A stretch of DNA of 64,000 nucleotides from Janthinobacterium lividum (GTDB lineage: Bacteria; Pseudomonadota; Gammaproteobacteria; Burkholderiales; Burkholderiaceae_D), in the NCBI RefSeq assembly GCF_034424625.1, contig NZ_CP139976.1, positions 992,001 to 1,056,000 of the forward strand. Direction: 5' to 3'. The notes under the pieces are model-generated. The model worked only from the letters and a program-made list of their open reading frames with translations. It was not told the DNA's origin and searched no databases. Shown piece after piece: positions 18,999 through 31,310 of this stretch (its first letter is position 1; every line of letters begins with the position of its first letter). Both the position numbers and the translations under genes were made by a program.

Positions 18999-19074
18999 GG
19001 GGGATTAGCTCAGCTGGGAGAGCACCTGCTTTGCAAGCAGGGGGTCGTCGGTTCGATCCCGTCATCCTCCACCA
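18999..19074 (+). tRNA. tRNA-Ala (anticodon TGC)
   Basis: This 76-base tRNA has an encoded CCA, acceptor stem GGGGGAT/ATCCTCC with one G-T pair, and anticodon loop TTTGCAA with TGC at 19032-19034. It is the second spacer tRNA of the rRNA operon. Confidence 0.98.
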
Positions 19075-19144
19075 CGTTTTACTCGAAAGTGCAAACGTAA
19101 GCCGTCAGGTTTAGGTTTGATCTTTTAGCGATCAAAGCTGTTTC

Positions 19145-19155
19145 GTTCTTTAACA
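19145..19155 (+). promoter_or_regulatory. Second boxA element, before 23S
   Basis: GTTCTTTAACA, identical to the leader boxA at 17016, in the position where spacer boxA elements are known in rRNA operons. Confidence 0.7.
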
Positions 19156-19159
19156 ATCT

Positions 19160-19312
19160 GGAAGAAGTAAAGATTATTTATTGATCGGTTTGCCGTAAAA
19201 GGTAAATCGATGGGTAATGATTGTATGTATCAACAAACAAGCAACAACGTTGTACTTTCTTATCCCTGTAGCGCTCTTTGATTATTTAGGTAATCAGAGG
19301 CTAACGTTATAG
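19160..19312 (+). other. Left arm of the pre-23S processing stalk
   Basis: Several blocks (GGAAGAAG, AAAGATT, GGGTAATGA, TATCAACA, CAACGTTGTAC, TCTTATCC, TTATAGGG) are complementary, in order, to the region after 23S at about 22189-22276. Together they form the interrupted long helix bracketing 23S that RNase III cleaves. Confidence 0.7.
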
Positions 19313-22188
<2,876 letters not shown>

Positions 22189-22324
22189 ATAACCTTAGCA
22201 GGTGCAGAGGATAAGACGGTACAACGTTGCGTGTGTGTTGATACTACCAGTCATTACCCCAATCTTTGCTTCTTCCAGATTCAGGCTTTGTCGTCCCACA
22301 GGAGACAAACGCCAGTACAAGTTA

Positions 22325-22441
22325 TGCCTGATGACCATAGCAAGTTGGTCCCACCCCTTCCCATCCCGAACAGGACCGTGAAACAACTTTGCGCCGATGA
22401 TAGTGCTGCAACCAGTGTGAAAGTAGGTTATCGTCAGGCTT
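22325..22441 (+). rRNA. rrf: 5S ribosomal RNA, copy 1
   Basis: The gene is about 117 bases. Helix I is formed by TGCCTGATGA and TCGTCAGGC, and the conserved CCATCCCGAACAG and GCGCCGATGATAGTG segments are present. It lies in the usual place after 23S and is followed 17 bases later by a terminator. Confidence 0.97.
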
Positions 22442-22457
22442 GTTATTCGCAGTAGAG

Positions 22458-22491
22458 AAAAACCCGATCAGCAATGGTCGGGTTTTTTTTT
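22458..22491 (+). terminator. Intrinsic terminator between the two 5S genes
   Basis: The stem AAACCCGA / TCGGGTTT around an ATCAG-type loop is followed by nine T residues. It should end the main rRNA transcript before the second 5S copy. Confidence 0.85.
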
Positions 22492-22551
22492 GTTTGACGC
22501 TTTTATCGCTATAAAAGCCCACATTTAGTCCCATCTTCAGGAAAATTGCTA

Positions 22552-22557
22552 TATAAT
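22552..22557 (+). promoter_or_regulatory. -10 element before the second 5S gene
   Basis: A perfect TATAAT lies 60 bases before 5S copy 2 and is followed by TCGCCTCC, as at P1 (16840). The -35 (GTCCCA at 18-base spacing) is weak. Confidence 0.4.
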
Positions 22558-22616
22558 TCGCCTCCTCAGATCAGATGGTTTGCTGCCCCGTTGGGAGCAG
22601 GCTGTTGAAAAAGTTA

Positions 22617-22733
22617 TGCCTGATGACCATAGCAAGTTGGTCCCACCCCTTCCCATCCCGAACAGGACCGTGAAACAACTTTGCGCCGATGATAGTGCTG
22701 CAACCAGTGTGAAAGTAGGTTATCGTCAGGCTT
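22617..22733 (+). rRNA. rrf: 5S ribosomal RNA, copy 2
   Basis: It reads identically to copy 1 over a 128-base block (22319-22446 against 22611-22738), which covers the whole gene plus a few flanking bases. It is separated from copy 1 by a terminator and has its own -10-like sequence and terminator, so it may be transcribed on its own or by readthrough. Confidence 0.95.
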
Positions 22734-22740
22734 GTTATAT

Positions 22741-22772
22741 AAAAAAACCCCGCGTGTGCGGGGTTTTTTTTC
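22741..22772 (+). terminator. Intrinsic terminator after 5S copy 2, probably bidirectional
   Basis: AAAAAACCCCGC-GTGT-GCGGGGTTTTTTTT is a near-perfect stem with A and T tracts on both sides. It can serve the rRNA transcript and, on the other strand, the DUF1840 gene that ends 20 bases away. Confidence 0.88.
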
Positions 22773-22791
22773 GTCTGCAGCGTTCATCGGA

Positions 22792-23136
22792 TCAGATGCC
22801 CCAGGTGATGCTTTCATTTTCCGCCTTGGCCGAGCGCAGCATTTCCATCAAGGGATAGGCGCGCTGCGAAAAATGCACTTTTTGCGCGCGCGCATGGGCG
22901 CCCGTTTCGCCATCTTCCAGGGTTTCCGGCGTATGCGCATCGTGTTCGATGTCGTTTTCCGGATGCAATTTGCTTTCCGCGACTTCTTTTTCCAGCAGGG
23001 CCAGGGCATCGCCCGCTTCCGCTGGCGTGATGACGCCGCGCGTGGGGTTCTTGTGCAGGATGTCGAGGATGCGTTGGGCATGTTCCTGGTACATCAGCAC
23101 TTCTGGGGAGGATTTGGATTTGAATGAGATCAACAT
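22792..23136 (-). CDS. DUF1840 family protein
   Basis: This 114-residue soluble protein begins MLISFKSKSSPEVLMYQEHAQRILDIL and continues with NPTRGVITPAEAGDALALLEKEV, a pattern I recognise from DUF1840, a family confined mostly to beta-proteobacteria with no known function. It is predicted largely helical, with an acidic, histidine-containing middle and no signal peptide. It stands alone: its stop faces the rRNA terminator and 180 bases separate it from the next gene. Confidence 0.75.
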   Translation of the reverse strand: MLISFKSKSSPEVLMYQEHAQRILDILHKNPTRGVITPAEAGDALALLEKEVAESKLHPENDIEHDAHTPETLEDGETGAHARAQKVHFSQRAYPLMEMLRSAKAENESITWGI

Positions 23137-23316
23137 AAGCGCTTTCTGAAACTTGTTGTTAGTGTCGAAACAATATCACGACTTGAAATGTCGCACAGGC
23201 CGTCCGATTGCCCGGATTGCACATTTGCAAGCCGGATAGGGCCATCTGTTGGACACCGCACGCATTTACAAGAGCTTGTTTATCGTGAAAACACCCGTTT
23301 AAGCGATCGTTAAGTC

Positions 23317-23862
23317 TCAATCTAGTTTCACGGAGTCCATGAAGGTGTCGATGGTGTCACGCGACAGCTTGCTTTCTTCACCGAGAATGATGACCTGGAA
23401 GATGCGTTTGTCCTGCGCCACAAAACGGCCGACCAGCAGGACGGGCTTGCCCTGCTGCGTCCCCGTCGCTTCGATGCTCAGCGAACTGCGTTGATGGCTG
23501 CCGGCCGCCGTGCTGCTGGCCGCCGAGGCCGATTTTTCGCTGCGCACGGTACCCTTGATATTTTTCAACAGGGCCATCTGCATGGCGGGCAGGGCCGTTT
23601 GTGCCTGTTCCGCACTGTCGAGCACGGCGCTGCCAATGGCGAAGGTATTGCCATCGACCTCGCTCGCCGTCATGGTCAGGCTGACTTTCTTGCCATCGAG
23701 ATCGATCTCGCGCGTCAGCACGGCCGGCTTGCCTGGAAACAGGGCCGTGAACTGGGCATCGGGGCTGCGATAGTCGCGCCAGTCGAATTTCGGACTACAG
23801 GCGGACAGGACGCTGGCAGCCGCGAGCGTCGCCAGGACGAGGGAAAGTGATGTTTTTTTCAT
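23317..23862 (-). CDS. Putative lipoprotein of unknown function
   Basis: This 181-residue protein has a clear lipoprotein signal (MKKTSLSL... ending VLSAC, Cys about residue 22). The mature part begins SPKFDWRDYRSPDAQFTALFPGKPAVLTREIDL, a pattern recurring in beta-proteobacterial proteins where 'F.ALFPGKP' begins a compact alpha/beta domain. A Ser/Ala-rich insert lies around residues 112-124. Membrane sorting is not resolved; Ser follows the Cys, which by the enterobacterial rule favours the outer membrane. It lies 63 bases downstream of comM and could share its transcript. Confidence 0.7.
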   Translation of the reverse strand: MKKTSLSLVLATLAAASVLSACSPKFDWRDYRSPDAQFTALFPGKPAVLTREIDLDGKKVSLTMTASEVDGNTFAIGSAVLDSAEQAQTALPAMQMALLKNIKGTVRSEKSASAASSTAAGSHQRSSLSIEATGTQQGKPVLLVGRFVAQDKRIFQVIILGEESKLSRDTIDTFMDSVKLD

Positions 23863-23925
23863 CAGCAGATGGTAGCAGCGCCGTCCATCACGCGCAATCG
23901 TGCACGCGTGGGGCTCATGGCCGCC

Positions 23926-25446
23926 TTATATTTCACGCAGTACGCGCCGGTACTGGATCGCTTCGGCAACATGTGGCTGCACGATGGCCGGGCTGCCCGC
24001 CAGGTCCGCGATGCTGCGCGCCACGCGCAGTACCCGGTGATAGGTGCGCGCGGACCAGTGCAGACGCGTCATGGCGCCATGCAGCAACTGTTCGCCATGC
24101 TTTTCAAGGCGACAATGCTGCTCGATTTCCGTGTTGCTCAGCTGCTGGTTCGATTTTCCCTGGCGCGCCAGCTGCAAGGCATAGGCTGCCGCTACCCGCG
24201 TGGCGATCCGCTGCGTGCATTCTCCGGCACCGGCCTGCCGGCCCAGCGCGGCCGGCGGCATGGCGGCCACTTCAATCTGCAGGTCGATACGGTCGAGCAG
24301 CGGGCCGGACAGGCGATTGTGATAGCGCAGCACGGCGTCTGGCGTGCAGCGGCAGCGGCCGGAAGCGTGCCCCAGATAGCCGCACGGGCAGGGATTCATG
24401 GCGGCGATCAGTTGAAAGCGGGCAGGAAACTCGGCCTGGCGGGCCGCGCGTGAAATGCTGATCACGCCCGATTCCATGGGCTGACGCAGCACATCGAGTA
24501 CCCGGCGCTGGAATTCGGCAATTTCATCGAGAAACAGCACGCCGCAGTGGGCCAGCGAGATTTCTCCCGGGCGCGGTACGTTGCCGCCACCCACCAGTGC
24601 CACGCCGGATGCTGTCTGGTGCGGGGAGCGATAGGGCCGCCGTTTCCAGTGTTCCACCTTGAAGTGGCCGCCCAGCGAATGCACGGCAGCCGATTCCAGC
24701 GCTTCTTCATCGCTCATGGGCGGCAGCACGCCGGGAAAGCGGCTGGCCAGCATGGTCTTGCCTGCGCCTGGCGGCCCCACCATCAAGACGTTGTGACCGC
24801 CCGCTGCCGCCACTTCCAGTGCCCGCCGCGCCTGCTGCTGCCCCTGCACGTCGGCAAAGTCGGGATACGGAAAAGCGTGCGCTACCAGCACGGGCTGGTG
24901 GCGTTGCAGGGCGTTCTGGCTGGCGTGCGCGGCAAAATGCGCGCAGACCTCGAGCAGGCTGTGGGCGGGATAGATGCAGGCATCGCCGACGAGAGCGGCC
25001 TCGTCCGCGTTTGCCTGCGGCAGGATGAAGGCGCGTGGCGCGCCCGACTGGTTGCGCTGCATGGCAAAGGTCATGGCCAGGGCGCCGCGGATGGGGCGCA
25101 ACTGGCCTGAGAGCGACAGTTCGCCCGCGAATTCATAGTGATGTAATTGATCGCCCGGCAACTGGCCGGAGGCGGCCAGGATGCCCAGTGCAATGGGCAA
25201 GTCGAAGCGGCCCGATTCCTTGGGCAAGTCCGCTGGTGCCAGATTGGCCGTGATGCGCCGCGCCGGCATTTCAAAGCCGCAGTTTTGCAACGCGGCACGA
25301 ACACGGTCGCGCGATTCCTTCACTTCCGTATCCGGCAAGCCGACAATCGTAAACGAAGGCAAGCCGTTGGCAAGGTGGACTTCGACACTTACCTCGGGCG
25401 CCTCCATGCCGGCCAGGGCGCGGCTTTTCAGGACGGCCAGGCTCAT
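23926..25446 (-). CDS. comM: ComM/YifB family Mg-chelatase-like AAA+ ATPase
   Basis: This 506-residue protein has an N-terminal Lon-protease-like domain (residues 1-180; SVEVHLANGLPSFTIVGLPDTEVKESRDRVRAAL) and an Mg-chelatase AAA+ domain with Walker A GPPGAGKTML near residue 222 and Walker B GVLFLDEIAEF. FQLIAAMNPCPCGYLGH is diagnostic. ComM is a hexameric branch-migration helicase that extends heteroduplex during natural transformation. The start at 25446 follows AGGGGAG; upstream in-frame residues are not conserved. Confidence 0.94.
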   Translation of the reverse strand: MSLAVLKSRALAGMEAPEVSVEVHLANGLPSFTIVGLPDTEVKESRDRVRAALQNCGFEMPARRITANLAPADLPKESGRFDLPIALGILAASGQLPGDQLHHYEFAGELSLSGQLRPIRGALAMTFAMQRNQSGAPRAFILPQANADEAALVGDACIYPAHSLLEVCAHFAAHASQNALQRHQPVLVAHAFPYPDFADVQGQQQARRALEVAAAGGHNVLMVGPPGAGKTMLASRFPGVLPPMSDEEALESAAVHSLGGHFKVEHWKRRPYRSPHQTASGVALVGGGNVPRPGEISLAHCGVLFLDEIAEFQRRVLDVLRQPMESGVISISRAARQAEFPARFQLIAAMNPCPCGYLGHASGRCRCTPDAVLRYHNRLSGPLLDRIDLQIEVAAMPPAALGRQAGAGECTQRIATRVAAAYALQLARQGKSNQQLSNTEIEQHCRLEKHGEQLLHGAMTRLHWSARTYHRVLRVARSIADLAGSPAIVQPHVAEAIQYRRVLREI

Positions 25447-25556
25447 CAGACTCCCCTGTAGCGCGGGCGCGGGCAGGATCAGTCTAGCGCTAGAAACGCC
25501 GCCAGGCTTGAGGTATGCCAGCAAGGCCGTCAATAACGGGCCCTGCCGGCCGCAGT

Positions 25557-25805
25557 TTACGCCTTGGTGTCGTTCAGGCGCGTTTCCAGTTCGATCAGGC
25601 GCAATTCCAGTGCGTCCAGTTTGGCGCGGGTCTTGGCCAGTACTTGCGCCTGGATATCGAATTCCTCGCGCGTGACGAGATCGAGGCGGGCGAAGCCCTG
25701 GGTCATCATCGACTTCACGTTTTTCTCGATATCCTTGGCCGGCGAGTTTTCGATGGCTTGATGGATCTTGCCTTGCAAATCGTTAAAGAAGGTATTCATG
25801 TCCAT
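25557..25805 (-). CDS. ubiK: Ubiquinone biosynthesis accessory factor UbiK (BMFP domain)
   Basis: This 82-residue helical protein matches the BMFP/YqiC family: an N-terminal amphipathic stretch (FFNDLQGKIHQAIENSP), then FARLDLVTREEFDIQAQVLAKTRAKLDALE and a C-terminal coiled coil. UbiK trimerises and, with UbiJ, supports aerobic ubiquinone synthesis and membrane association. The start at 25805 follows AAAGGA by seven bases; the next ATG at 25799 is possible. Confidence 0.85.
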   Translation of the reverse strand: MDMNTFFNDLQGKIHQAIENSPAKDIEKNVKSMMTQGFARLDLVTREEFDIQAQVLAKTRAKLDALELRLIELETRLNDTKA

Positions 25806-25836
25806 GGTCAGTCCTTTTATGGTGCGGCCTGTGCAT

Positions 25837-25853
25837 CGCACCATTGCGGTGCA
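25837..25853 (+). promoter_or_regulatory. NtrC enhancer-like site
   Basis: CGCACC-ATTGC-GGTGCA matches the NtrC consensus TGCACC-N5-GGTGCA at 11 of 12 positions. Its centre is about 140 bases upstream of the sigma-54 promoter, a typical enhancer distance. GGTGCG at 25821 gives a further half-site. Confidence 0.65.
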
Positions 25854-25977
25854 CAGCGGCGTTAATCTGGTGCGAATCTGGGCAAATTCACAATGCTTTA
25901 GCAGCCCGTACCCGCATGCCCAGAGGCTTGTAGGGTATGTGTGGCCGGAAACGCACCTGTCAAGGTGGCAATGGAGC

Positions 25978-25993
25978 TGGCACGTATTCTGCT
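25978..25993 (+). promoter_or_regulatory. Sigma-54 promoter for the porin-like gene, glnK and amtB
   Basis: TGGCACG-TATT-CTGCT agrees with the -24/-12 consensus TGGCACG-N4-TTGC[AT] except for one base, with exact GG/GC spacing. Transcription is expected near 26004, about 70 bases before the first gene. Confidence 0.72.
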
Positions 25994-26075
25994 AAAGAAG
26001 GTATGAACGCTTTGTGATCTCCAGCCAAGATTTTAAACCTCAACCGCTTTAAAAGTTCAATAAAAGGGAATCGCC

Positions 26076-27193
<1,118 letters not shown>

Positions 27194-27204
27194 GGGGAAT
27201 ATTG

Positions 27205-28740
27205 ATGCATAAAAATATAACAAAATTGCTAGCTGGGATAGCCTGCCTGTGTGCGTTTGGCATTGCCACGCCAAGCTTTGCCGATGCGCCCGCCAAGACG
27301 GAGGCGGCCACAACCACGGCCGTCGCCGCTCCCGCCGTCACGCCGGTTCCTGACGCAGCGCCTGCCGCCGCCGCTCCGGCCCCCGCTGCTGCAGCACCAG
27401 CCGCCGCGCCTGTCGCCAACAAGGGCGACACCAGTTTCATGATGATCAGCACCTTGCTGGTGATCTTGATGACGATCCCCGGCCTGGCCCTGTTCTACGG
27501 CGGACTGGTGCGCTCGAAAAACATGCTGTCGGTGCTGATGCAAGTGTTCATGGTGTTCGCGCTGGTCATCGTGCTGTGGTGTATCTACGGCTACTCGATC
27601 GCTTTCACGGAAAAAACCGCCTTCTTCGGTGGCTTCGACCGCCTGTTCCTGAATGGTATCTGGGATCCGGCCAAGGGTACGTTTGCCGCCGCCGCCACCT
27701 TCAGCAAGGGCGTCGTCATTCCCGAGTTCGTCTTCGTTGCTTTCCAGGGCACGTTTGCCGCCATCACTTGCGCACTGATCGTCGGCGCCTTTGCCGAGCG
27801 CGCCAAGTTTTCCGCCGTGCTGGCCTTCGTCGTGCTGTGGTTCACGTTCGCCTACCTGCCAGCGGCTCACATGGTGTGGTTCTGGACCGGGCCTGACCTG
27901 ATCACCAGCGCCGCCACCTCGGCCAGCGAAGCCCTGAAAGCGGGCTGGATCTGGCAAAAAGGCGCACTGGACTTCGCCGGCGGCACCGTGGTGCACATCA
28001 ATGCCGCTGTCGCCGGCCTGGTGGGCGCCATCATGATCGGCAAACGCGTCGGCTACGGCCGCGAATCGATGGCACCGCACTCTCTGACGATGACCATGAT
28101 CGGCGCGTCGCTGCTGTGGGTGGGCTGGTTCGGTTTCAATGCCGGTTCCTCGATGGAAGCGGGCGACGTGGCTGCCCTGGCCTTCGTCAACACCTTGCTG
28201 GCAACGGCCGCCGCCACCCTGTCGTGGGTGTTTGGCGAGTGGATCAGCAAAGGCAAGCCTTCCATGCTCGGTGGCGCGTCCGGCGCCGTGGCCGGCCTGG
28301 TGGCGATCACCCCGGCGGCCGGTTTTGTCGGCCCGATGGGCGGCCTGGTCATCGGCTTGCTGGCCGGTGTCGTCTGCCTGTGGGGCGTGAATGGCCTGAA
28401 ACGCCTGATCGGCGCCGACGATTCGCTCGACGTGTTCGGCGTGCATGGCGTGGGCGGTATCCTCGGTGCCTTGCTGACGGGTGTGTTTGCTGCGCCACAA
28501 CTGGGCGGCCAGGGCGTATTCGACTATGTCACCAACAAGATGTCGGCGGATCCGTACTCGATCGGCCACCAGGTGTGGGTGCAGGCGCAAGCGGTCGGCA
28601 CCACCATCCTCTGGTCGGCCATCGTCTCCGTTATCGCCTATAAACTGGTCGACATCGTCATCGGCCTGCGCGTACCGGAAGAAGAAGAGCGCGAAGGTCT
28701 CGATATCACCAGCCACGGCGAGCAAGCGTATCATGGCTAA
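27205..28740 (+). CDS. amtB: Ammonium transporter
   Basis: The protein is 511 residues. It has a signal peptide (cleavage near SFADA, about residue 27), then an unusual Ala/Pro-rich periplasmic linker to about residue 72, then the eleven-helix Amt core. Conserved motifs are FYGGLVRSKN, the D-x(4-9)-FAGGTVVHINAAVAGLVGA signature containing the first pore His, and DVFGVHGVGGILGALLTG with the second pore His. The cytoplasmic tail is the GlnK-binding region. It starts at ATG 27205 after AAGGGGA, 11 bases after glnK, and a strong terminator follows. It conducts ammonium under nitrogen limitation. Confidence 0.96.
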   Translation: MHKNITKLLAGIACLCAFGIATPSFADAPAKTEAATTTAVAAPAVTPVPDAAPAAAAPAPAAAAPAAAPVANKGDTSFMMISTLLVILMTIPGLALFYGGLVRSKNMLSVLMQVFMVFALVIVLWCIYGYSIAFTEKTAFFGGFDRLFLNGIWDPAKGTFAAAATFSKGVVIPEFVFVAFQGTFAAITCALIVGAFAERAKFSAVLAFVVLWFTFAYLPAAHMVWFWTGPDLITSAATSASEALKAGWIWQKGALDFAGGTVVHINAAVAGLVGAIMIGKRVGYGRESMAPHSLTMTMIGASLLWVGWFGFNAGSSMEAGDVAALAFVNTLLATAAATLSWVFGEWISKGKPSMLGGASGAVAGLVAITPAAGFVGPMGGLVIGLLAGVVCLWGVNGLKRLIGADDSLDVFGVHGVGGILGALLTGVFAAPQLGGQGVFDYVTNKMSADPYSIGHQVWVQAQAVGTTILWSAIVSVIAYKLVDIVIGLRVPEEEEREGLDITSHGEQAYHG

Positions 28741-28790
28741 ATAGGCATTATCTGGCATGCCAGAGCCCCGGCGCGGCATGTCCAGCTGGA

Positions 28791-28819
28791 AAAGGCACCT
28801 CATTGAGGTGCCTTTTTTT
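28791..28819 (+). terminator. Intrinsic terminator of the glnK-amtB operon
   Basis: AGGCACCTCA-T-TGAGGTGCCT forms a perfect stem followed by seven T residues. Confidence 0.88.
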
Positions 28820-28944
28820 CGTTGTGGGAATGTAAAAGGTCTTTAAAACAAGGCTTTTGCCCCGATTTGGGGTACTTACACGGTAATATAGTCGGCAGTT
28901 CTGTGTGCTTTTTTGAATACTGCACATAATTTAAGGATGTAACT

Positions 28945-30243
28945 ATGGTTCCCCATCTCGTCACGGCCCTGACCGGACCGCTGCTCGACCTCGAAAAAAA
29001 GATTCTGGCCGCGACGCCGGCCATTGAGCGCTGGTTTCGCATGGAGTGGCAAGAACACACGCCGCCCTTCTATTGCTCGGTAGACTTGCGTAACGCCGGC
29101 TACAAGCTGGCGCCCGTCGATACCAATCTGTTCCCAGGCGGTTTCCATAACCTGGCCACGGAAATGCTGCCCTTGTCCGTGCAGGCGGCCATGGCCGCCA
29201 TCGACAAGTATTGCCCGGACGCCCGCAACCTGCTGATCGTGCCGGAATTGCACAACACTACGCCGCAGTATCTGCAGAACGTGGCGCGCCTGATGCAGAT
29301 CTTCCGCCAGACGGGGCTGCACGTGCGTTTCGGCTCCTGGTCGCCCGACATCACCCAGCCGACACCCTTGGCGTTGCCAGATGGCAACATGCTCGTCATC
29401 GAGCCGCTCGTGCGTCTGAACAATGGCCGCCGCCTGGGCTTGAAGGATTTCGACCCGTGCACGATTCTGCTGAATAACGACTTGTCAGACGGCATCCCCG
29501 ATATCTTGCAAAATATTCATGAGCAAAGCCTGTTGCCGCCCTTGCACGCGGGCTGGGCCTTGCGCCGCAAGAGCAACCACTACACGGCTTACGATGAAGT
29601 GGTGAAAAAATTCGGCAAGATGATCGATGTCGATCCGTGGATGCTCAATCCCTTCCACGCCAAGTGCAGCGACGTCAACTTCCAGGAAGGCGAGGGCGAA
29701 GATGCGCTGGCCGCCAGCGTCGACGTGCTGCTGGCCAAGATCCGCAAGAAATACAAGGAATACGGCATCAAGGAAAAGCCTTTCGTCATCGTCAAGCCCG
29801 ATGCGGGCACGTATGGCACGGGCATCATGACGGTGCGCGACGCCAGCGAAGTGCGCGACCTGTCGCGCAAGCAGCGCGACAAGATGTCCATCGTCAAGGA
29901 TGGCAAAGTCGTTACCGACGTGATCATCCAGGAAGGCGTGCCGACCTTTGAAAGCATCAAGGATGCCGTGGCCGAGCCGGTCGTCTACATGATCGACCGC
30001 TACGTGGTGGGCGGTTTCTACCGCGTACATGCTGAGCGTGGCGTGGACCAGAACCTGAACGCGCCCGGTTCGCAGTACGTGCCGCTGGCATTTGCCCAGC
30101 AGCATGCCGTGCCGGACTTGAAGGCCAAGCCGGGCACGGCCGCGCCGAACCGCTTCTATGTGTATGGCGTGGTGGCGCGCCTGGCCTTGCTGGCCGCGTC
30201 GCTGGAAATGGAGCGCACGGACCCGAATCCCGAGGTGTATTGA
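28945..30243 (+). CDS. gshA: Glutamate-cysteine ligase, proteobacterial GshA type (TIGR02049-like)
   Basis: This 432-residue enzyme belongs to the beta-proteobacterial/Acidithiobacillus GshA family, unrelated in length to the E. coli type. Typical segments are NLFPGGFHNL, VPELHNTTPQYLQNV, PFHAKCSDVNFQEGEGE, and the ATP-grasp-like FVIVKPDAGTYGTGIMTVRD. It joins glutamate and cysteine with ATP, the first and limiting step of glutathione synthesis. An AAGGATG Shine-Dalgarno precedes the start. gshB follows after 97 bases, so the pathway is encoded together. Confidence 0.93.
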   Translation: MVPHLVTALTGPLLDLEKKILAATPAIERWFRMEWQEHTPPFYCSVDLRNAGYKLAPVDTNLFPGGFHNLATEMLPLSVQAAMAAIDKYCPDARNLLIVPELHNTTPQYLQNVARLMQIFRQTGLHVRFGSWSPDITQPTPLALPDGNMLVIEPLVRLNNGRRLGLKDFDPCTILLNNDLSDGIPDILQNIHEQSLLPPLHAGWALRRKSNHYTAYDEVVKKFGKMIDVDPWMLNPFHAKCSDVNFQEGEGEDALAASVDVLLAKIRKKYKEYGIKEKPFVIVKPDAGTYGTGIMTVRDASEVRDLSRKQRDKMSIVKDGKVVTDVIIQEGVPTFESIKDAVAEPVVYMIDRYVVGGFYRVHAERGVDQNLNAPGSQYVPLAFAQQHAVPDLKAKPGTAAPNRFYVYGVVARLALLAASLEMERTDPNPEVY

Positions 30244-30340
30244 TCCACCAATGAGGCTTGCCGGGCGCGCCGACTACCGCGCCTGGCGATCTCGGCTAGA
30301 ATCAAGCATTCCTTATCCAGGCTCCCCGATTGGACGCACC

Positions 30341-31297
30341 ATGAAAATTGCATTCCTTGCCGACCCGCTGGCAGGCTTCAAGACTTACAAAGATTCCACC
30401 TTCGCCATGATGCGCGAGGCCGCCAAACGCGGCCATGCCGTGTACGCCTTCGAACAGAAGGACATGGCGCTGGAAGAGGGCATCGTCACGGCACGGGTAC
30501 AGCACATCGAGCTGACGGGCGACGAACACGACTGGTACAAGGTGGTGTCCACCGAAGAAGTACGCCTGTCGGCCCTGGATGCCATCATCGAGCGCAAGGA
30601 TCCGCCGTTCGACATGGAATACGTGTACGGCACGTATCTGCTGGAGCTGGCGGAAAAGCAGGGCGCCTGCGTCTTCAACAAGCCGTCCGCCATCCGCGAC
30701 AACAATGAAAAACTGGCCATCGCCCAGTTTTCCGAATTCACCTCGCCGACCCTGGTGACGTCGAACGAAGCGCGCCTGCGCGCCTTCCACGCCAAGCACC
30801 AGGACGTCATCTTCAAGCCGCTCGACGGCATGGGCGGCACGGGCATCTTCCGCGTCAAGGCCGATGGCCTGAACCTGGGCGCCATCATCGAGACCCTGAG
30901 CGAGAACGGCGCGCAAACCATCATGGCGCAGCGGTTTATCCCCGACATCGACAAGGGCGACAAGCGTATCCTCGTCATCGGGGGCAAGCCGGTGCCATTT
31001 TCGCTGGCGCGCATCCCGCAGGCGGGCGAAGTGCGGGGCAACCTGGCCGCCGGCGGCACGGGCGTAGCGCAGCCATTGACGGCGCGCGACCTGGAAATCG
31101 CTGAAAAGCTGGGTCCGATCCTGGCCGCGCGCGGCCTGATGCTGGTAGGATTGGACGTGATCGGCGACTATCTGACGGAAGTCAATGTCACCAGCCCGAC
31201 CTGCTTCCAGGAAATCATGCAGCAGACGGGTTTTGACGTGGCGGCCATGTTTATCGACGCCGTCGAGCATGGCGTTGCGCAAACGCAGCAGCGCTAA
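30341..31297 (+). CDS. gshB: Glutathione synthetase
   Basis: This 318-residue ATP-grasp enzyme adds glycine to gamma-glutamylcysteine. It begins MKIAFLADPLAGFKTYKDST, with FNKPSAIRDNNEKL, the glycine-rich loop DGMGGTGIFRV, MAQRFIPDIDKGDKRILVI and NVTSPTCFQEI, all conserved in GshB. ATG 30341 gives the canonical start; an overlapping upstream frame is not conserved. It is followed after 13 bases by the PTS EIIA gene, a linkage widespread in beta-proteobacteria. Confidence 0.96.
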   Translation: MKIAFLADPLAGFKTYKDSTFAMMREAAKRGHAVYAFEQKDMALEEGIVTARVQHIELTGDEHDWYKVVSTEEVRLSALDAIIERKDPPFDMEYVYGTYLLELAEKQGACVFNKPSAIRDNNEKLAIAQFSEFTSPTLVTSNEARLRAFHAKHQDVIFKPLDGMGGTGIFRVKADGLNLGAIIETLSENGAQTIMAQRFIPDIDKGDKRILVIGGKPVPFSLARIPQAGEVRGNLAAGGTGVAQPLTARDLEIAEKLGPILAARGLMLVGLDVIGDYLTEVNVTSPTCFQEIMQQTGFDVAAMFIDAVEHGVAQTQQR

Positions 31298-31310
31298 AGG
31301 TGGAATGACT

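Noticed and set aside
22494..22515. TTGACG ... TATAAA after the first 5S terminator as a promoter
   Set aside because: The spacer is only about 10 bases, too short for sigma-70; the TATAAT at 22552 is a better -10 candidate.
22319..22738. Two identical 128 bp blocks considered as a repeat array or CRISPR-like unit
   Set aside because: Each block is a complete 5S rRNA gene with correct helix I; there are only two copies and no spacer pattern.
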